DNA of 64,000 nt, taken from the NCBI RefSeq assembly GCF_027563465.1, contig NZ_JAPFQA010000001.1, positions 1 through 64,000 of the forward strand. The letters run 5' to 3'. A program made the translations under genes and the position numbers. Below the pieces are notes generated by a model, which searched no databases, was not told the DNA's origin, and saw only the letters and a list, made by a program, of their open reading frames with translations. Source of the DNA: Mesorhizobium qingshengii. Lineage in GTDB: Bacteria; Pseudomonadota; Alphaproteobacteria; Rhizobiales; Rhizobiaceae. Positions 61,284-64,000 of this stretch are shown piece by piece; the first letter of the stretch is position 1; the number at the start of each line of letters is the position of its first letter.

Positions 61284-62776
61284 CGGCCCAGCCGATCGTC
61301 AGCCTCGAGAATGTCACCAAGACTTACGGCACCACCGCCGCGCTGGCCGACGCGACCTTTGATTTGATGCCGGGCGAAATTCACGCGCTTGTTGGAGAGA
61401 ACGGCGCGGGCAAGTCGACGCTTTGCAAGCTGATCGCCGGCGTGATCGCACCCTCCGAGGGCATCCTTAAGATCGACGGCCAGACCGTTCTGTTCTCTTC
61501 GCCGAAGGATGCGAGCGGGCATGGGATTTCGATGGTCTATCAGGAGACCAGCCTGGTGCCGCAACTCACGGTCGCCCAGAACATTTTCCTCGGCCGCGAG
61601 CAAATGTTCAATTCCGTGCGGCGGGTGCGCAGTGCCGCCCGGCAAGTTCTGCAGCGGCTGAACTTCAAGGTCGATCCCGCGCAGCTTGCAGGCACGCTCT
61701 CGGCTGCCAAACGGCAGATGGTCGAGATCGCCCGCGCGGTGCACAACCAGGCGAGGGTGATCATCCTCGACGAACCGACAGCGGCTCTGACCCCTGAGGA
61801 AACCGATCATCTGTTCGACCTGATGAAGTCCCTGCAGCGAAACGGTGTGGCGATCATTTTCATATCGCATGCCCTGGAAGAGGCCCTGAGCTATGCGGAT
61901 AGAATCTCCGTTCTGCGAAACGGACGCATGATGACCACCGGGCCGGCCGCCGATTTCAATCGCGGCACGCTCATCCATCACATGATCGGCGATGAGTTGA
62001 TCGAGCAGGAGAAGGTCCCGGCGGCAAGGCGCCCGCCGCGGTCCGCCCTGCCGGTGCTGCGCGTGGAGAACATTCGCATGGGCAGCATTGTCAACAACAT
62101 GTCGTTCTCGATCTTCCCTGGTGAGATCACAGGCTTGGCGGGTTTGATCGGGTCGGGCAGGAGTGAAGTCGCCAAGGTCATCATGGGACACACAAAGCGC
62201 AATTTCGGCGGCGGTCGTATCTGGCTTGACGGTCGCGAAGTCCGCTACGGCCTCCCGGCCCAGGCGGTCGCTGACGGCATCGCCTACATCAGTGAAGACC
62301 GCAAGCTCGACGGTTTCTTCGACACGCTGAGCGTGGCGGAAAACATCGGCCTGGGTTGGCTGGCCAAGTTCGGAGGTCGTCGCTTCCTTGCGCCACGGGC
62401 GAAGATGCGAACCTTGGCGCGGGAATGGGTGGATAGGCTCTCGATCCGCAGCATCGGCGTCGAACGACCGGTTTTGTATCTTTCCGGCGGCAACCAACAG
62501 AAGGTGGTCATTGCCAAATCCCTCATTCAGAAGCCGAAGCTGGTCATCTTCGACGAGCCGACGCGCGGCGTGGATGTCGGGGCAATCGCCGAGATACGTC
62601 AGATCATCCGCAGCTTTGCCGACAGCGGTGCCGGCGTCATTTTGATATCGTCATATCTGCCGGAAATTCTGGAGACCTGCGACCGGATTTTGGTCGCCAA
62701 GAGCGGCACGATTGCCGCCGAGTTCTCAAGGGCCGAGGCAAGCGCCGCCAGTATCCTCAATGCCGCGATCCACTGA
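61280..62776 (+). CDS. Sugar-type ABC transporter ATP-binding protein
   Basis: The 498-residue protein is a double ATPase of the RbsA/MglA type. Domain 1 has Walker A GENGAGKST, signature LSAAKRQMVEIARAV and Walker B VIILDEPTAAL; domain 2 has the usual altered Walker A (GLIGSGRSEVAKV), signature LSGGNQQKVVIAKSL and Walker B VIFDEPTRGVDVGA. It powers the importer formed with the two permeases. ATG 61280 overlaps the previous gene by four bases. Confidence 0.94.
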   Translation: MTAQPIVSLENVTKTYGTTAALADATFDLMPGEIHALVGENGAGKSTLCKLIAGVIAPSEGILKIDGQTVLFSSPKDASGHGISMVYQETSLVPQLTVAQNIFLGREQMFNSVRRVRSAARQVLQRLNFKVDPAQLAGTLSAAKRQMVEIARAVHNQARVIILDEPTAALTPEETDHLFDLMKSLQRNGVAIIFISHALEEALSYADRISVLRNGRMMTTGPAADFNRGTLIHHMIGDELIEQEKVPAARRPPRSALPVLRVENIRMGSIVNNMSFSIFPGEITGLAGLIGSGRSEVAKVIMGHTKRNFGGGRIWLDGREVRYGLPAQAVADGIAYISEDRKLDGFFDTLSVAENIGLGWLAKFGGRRFLAPRAKMRTLAREWVDRLSIRSIGVERPVLYLSGGNQQKVVIAKSLIQKPKLVIFDEPTRGVDVGAIAEIRQIIRSFADSGAGVILISSYLPEILETCDRILVAKSGTIAAEFSRAEASAASILNAAIH

Positions 62777-62840
62777 GCGAGTCGCGGTCTGGTGAGACGC
62801 GGCAGAGCGGGACAGTCCATTTGATAGGTCAATGCATGTT

Positions 62841-62862
62841 ATTAACTGGCTCGATAGTGAAT
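62841..62862. promoter_or_regulatory. Putative TetR operator C
   Basis: ATTAACTGGC-TC-GATAGTGAAT lies 71 bases before the acyl-CoA ligase start. Its right half is identical to that of site A over nine bases; its left half is weaker. Confidence 0.55.
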
Positions 62863-62933
62863 TTTAGGCTGACGCTCGCACGCCGAGAGTGCGACCATCG
62901 ACAGGTCGTGGCCAGCTGCCCGGCGAGGTCTCG

Positions 62934-64000
62934 ATGATAGACGGCACTGTCCAGCCTTTCGCCTTGACGCTCGAGAAGTTTCTCGAGCACGCCGCCAAAT
63001 GGCATCCTCAAGCGCAGGTGGTGACCGGACGCGCGGACGGCAAATCCGATCGAATTGGATATTCCGCGTTGAAGGATCGCAGCTTGCGGATCTCGGCGGT
63101 GCTGCAGAGCTTCGGCATAGGCGCCGGGGACCGGATCGCGACACTCGCCTGGAACACCCAGGCTCATATCGAGGTCTGGTACGCCTGCATGGGCATGGGC
63201 GCTGTCTGCCACACACTCAATCCGCGGCTGACAGGCGGCCAACTCGCCGCCATGGCAAGCATGTCCAAGGCGCGCATCCTGATCGTAAGTGCGGATCTCC
63301 TGCCCCTGGGCGCTGAAATCGTCGGTGCCGCAACAGCGATCGAGCGGATCTGGGTGATCGACGGGGAAAGCGACTTCGTCGTCGAAGCGCCGCTTTGCTC
63401 GCTCGACCTGCTGATCGCCCAGTCGCGGGGCGAGGCGACCTGGGGCGATTTCGAGGAGACGTCGCCCTGCGGGCTCTGTTTCACTTCGGGCACGACCGGT
63501 GCCCCCAAAGGCGTCACCTATACGCATCGCTCGAGCTTTCTCCACACGCTGCGGCTGTTGCAGGCCGATGTGATGGCGATCTCGGGTGCCGATAGCGTGC
63601 TTGCCGTCGTGCCGATGTTTCATGCCAACGCCTGGGGCCTTCCATTCGCGGTGCCGGCAGTGGGCGGCAAGCTGGTTTTGCCGGGACGCAAGATGGACGG
63701 CGCCAGTCTGGCCCGCCTGATTGTGGAGGAAGAGGTGACAATGGCGGTAGGCGTTCCGACAGTCTGGCTGGGCCTCGTCGAGCATGCCGAAGCAACCGGC
63801 ATAACCATGCCAACGCTCAAGCGCATTACCGTCGGAGGAGCCCCGATCGCGCCGGCACTGATGGAGCGGATCGAAAGCCGCCTCGGGGTGAAAGTGCAGA
63901 CAAGTTGGGGAATGACCGAGCTCTCCCCCTCCGGTACGGTGGCGCCGCTTTTCGAGCGATCGCAAGCGGCGCTCTCCGGCCGCCCTGCCATCGGCGTCGA
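62934..64000 (+). CDS. Acyl-CoA ligase (AMP-binding), cut by the window end
   Basis: The frame from ATG 62934 (MIDGTVQPFALTLEKFLEHA) stays open to the last base, so about 355 residues are visible and the C-terminal domain lies outside. The AMP-binding loop [20 protein letters not shown], the segment VVPMFHANAWGLPFAVPAVG and VQTSWGMTELSPSG match medium-chain/3-methylthiopropionyl-CoA-ligase-like enzymes. Overall similarity to DmdB/AlkK types is clear, but the acid is not. It follows the ABC operon after 157 bases and carries its own copy of the TetR operator. Confidence 0.88.
   Translation, partial: MIDGTVQPFALTLEKFLEHAAKWHPQAQVVTGRADGKSDRIGYSALKDRSLRISAVLQSFGIGAGDRIATLAWNTQAHIEVWYACMGMGAVCHTLNPRLTGGQLAAMASMSKARILIVSADLLPLGAEIVGAATAIERIWVIDGESDFVVEAPLCSLDLLIAQSRGEATWGDFEETSPCGLCFTSGTTGAPKGVTYTHRSSFLHTLRLLQADVMAISGADSVLAVVPMFHANAWGLPFAVPAVGGKLVLPGRKMDGASLARLIVEEEVTMAVGVPTVWLGLVEHAEATGITMPTLKRITVGGAPIAPALMERIESRLGVKVQTSWGMTELSPSGTVAPLFERSQAALSGRPAIGV

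Noticed and set aside
62829..63965. A 378-codon minus-strand open frame near the right edge
   Set aside because: The plus strand encodes an acyl-CoA ligase with clear motifs that stays open to the window end, so this is its shadow.

Overview
The window looks like a chromosomal segment of a Mesorhizobium-like alphaproteobacterium (Rhizobiales, Phyllobacteriaceae). Reasons: GC-rich codon use, a DUF768 protein, a DUF1127 protein, a BTLCP-type cysteine peptidase, the hisS-hisZ-hisG order with short-form HisG, rhizobial palindromic intergenic elements, and the proteobacterial GshA type. This is judged from protein families only. No rRNA or tRNA was seen.

Region by region. 1-4000 is a decayed area: a duplicated small ORF, a frameshifted BTLCP peptidase, a secreted Gly-rich heptad-repeat protein, terC, a broken doeB-like fragment and a DUF768 gene. 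4000-16100 is mostly housekeeping: P1/DmpA peptidase, xseA, a CHASE4-GGDEF-EAL protein, a LysR regulator, DUF1127, DUF937, gshA, rsmE, a GFA protein and a GATase. 16300-26300 is a 2-hydroxyacid oxidation block: lldD with its FCD-GntR regulator, and glcD-glcE-glcF. The glc genes are interrupted by a DUF559 gene framed by 53-bp inverted repeats and by a small membrane protein. 26400-42800 holds a FolD-like protein, an L,D-transpeptidase, tag, hisS-hisZ-hisG, an acyl-CoA synthetase, a sulfotransferase, aqpZ, an RsmB-like methyltransferase, TspO, a PaaI-type thioesterase, an MTA/SAH nucleosidase, a MarR regulator with paired operators, and guaA. 43000-46600 is an oxidoreductase pair with a divergent LysR, followed by a lipoprotein.

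46700-64000 is accessory and the most interesting part. First comes a seven-gene divergon: ALDH and an M19-like protein on one strand; LysR, an Ldh2-family dehydrogenase, an unrecognised 551-residue protein, a DUF3726 protein and a SABATH-type carboxyl methyltransferase on the other, with 4-bp overlaps or gaps of at most 15 bp. Next is a TetR regulator, a sugar-type ABC importer whose second permease is fused to an SMP-30/strictosidine-synthase-like propeller, a separate propeller-like protein, the ATPase, and an acyl-CoA ligase that runs off the right edge. Three related 22-bp palindromes tie the TetR gene, the ABC operon and the ligase into one putative regulon.

Best candidates for undescribed biology: the SABATH/DUF3726/551-aa/M19-like divergon; the TetR regulon with its permease-propeller fusion; the inverted-repeat-bounded DUF559 cassette inside glcDEF; and operator-like sequences shared by lldR-lldD and glcD. 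Start sites, family assignments and alignments were done by hand from the sequence. No database search was possible.
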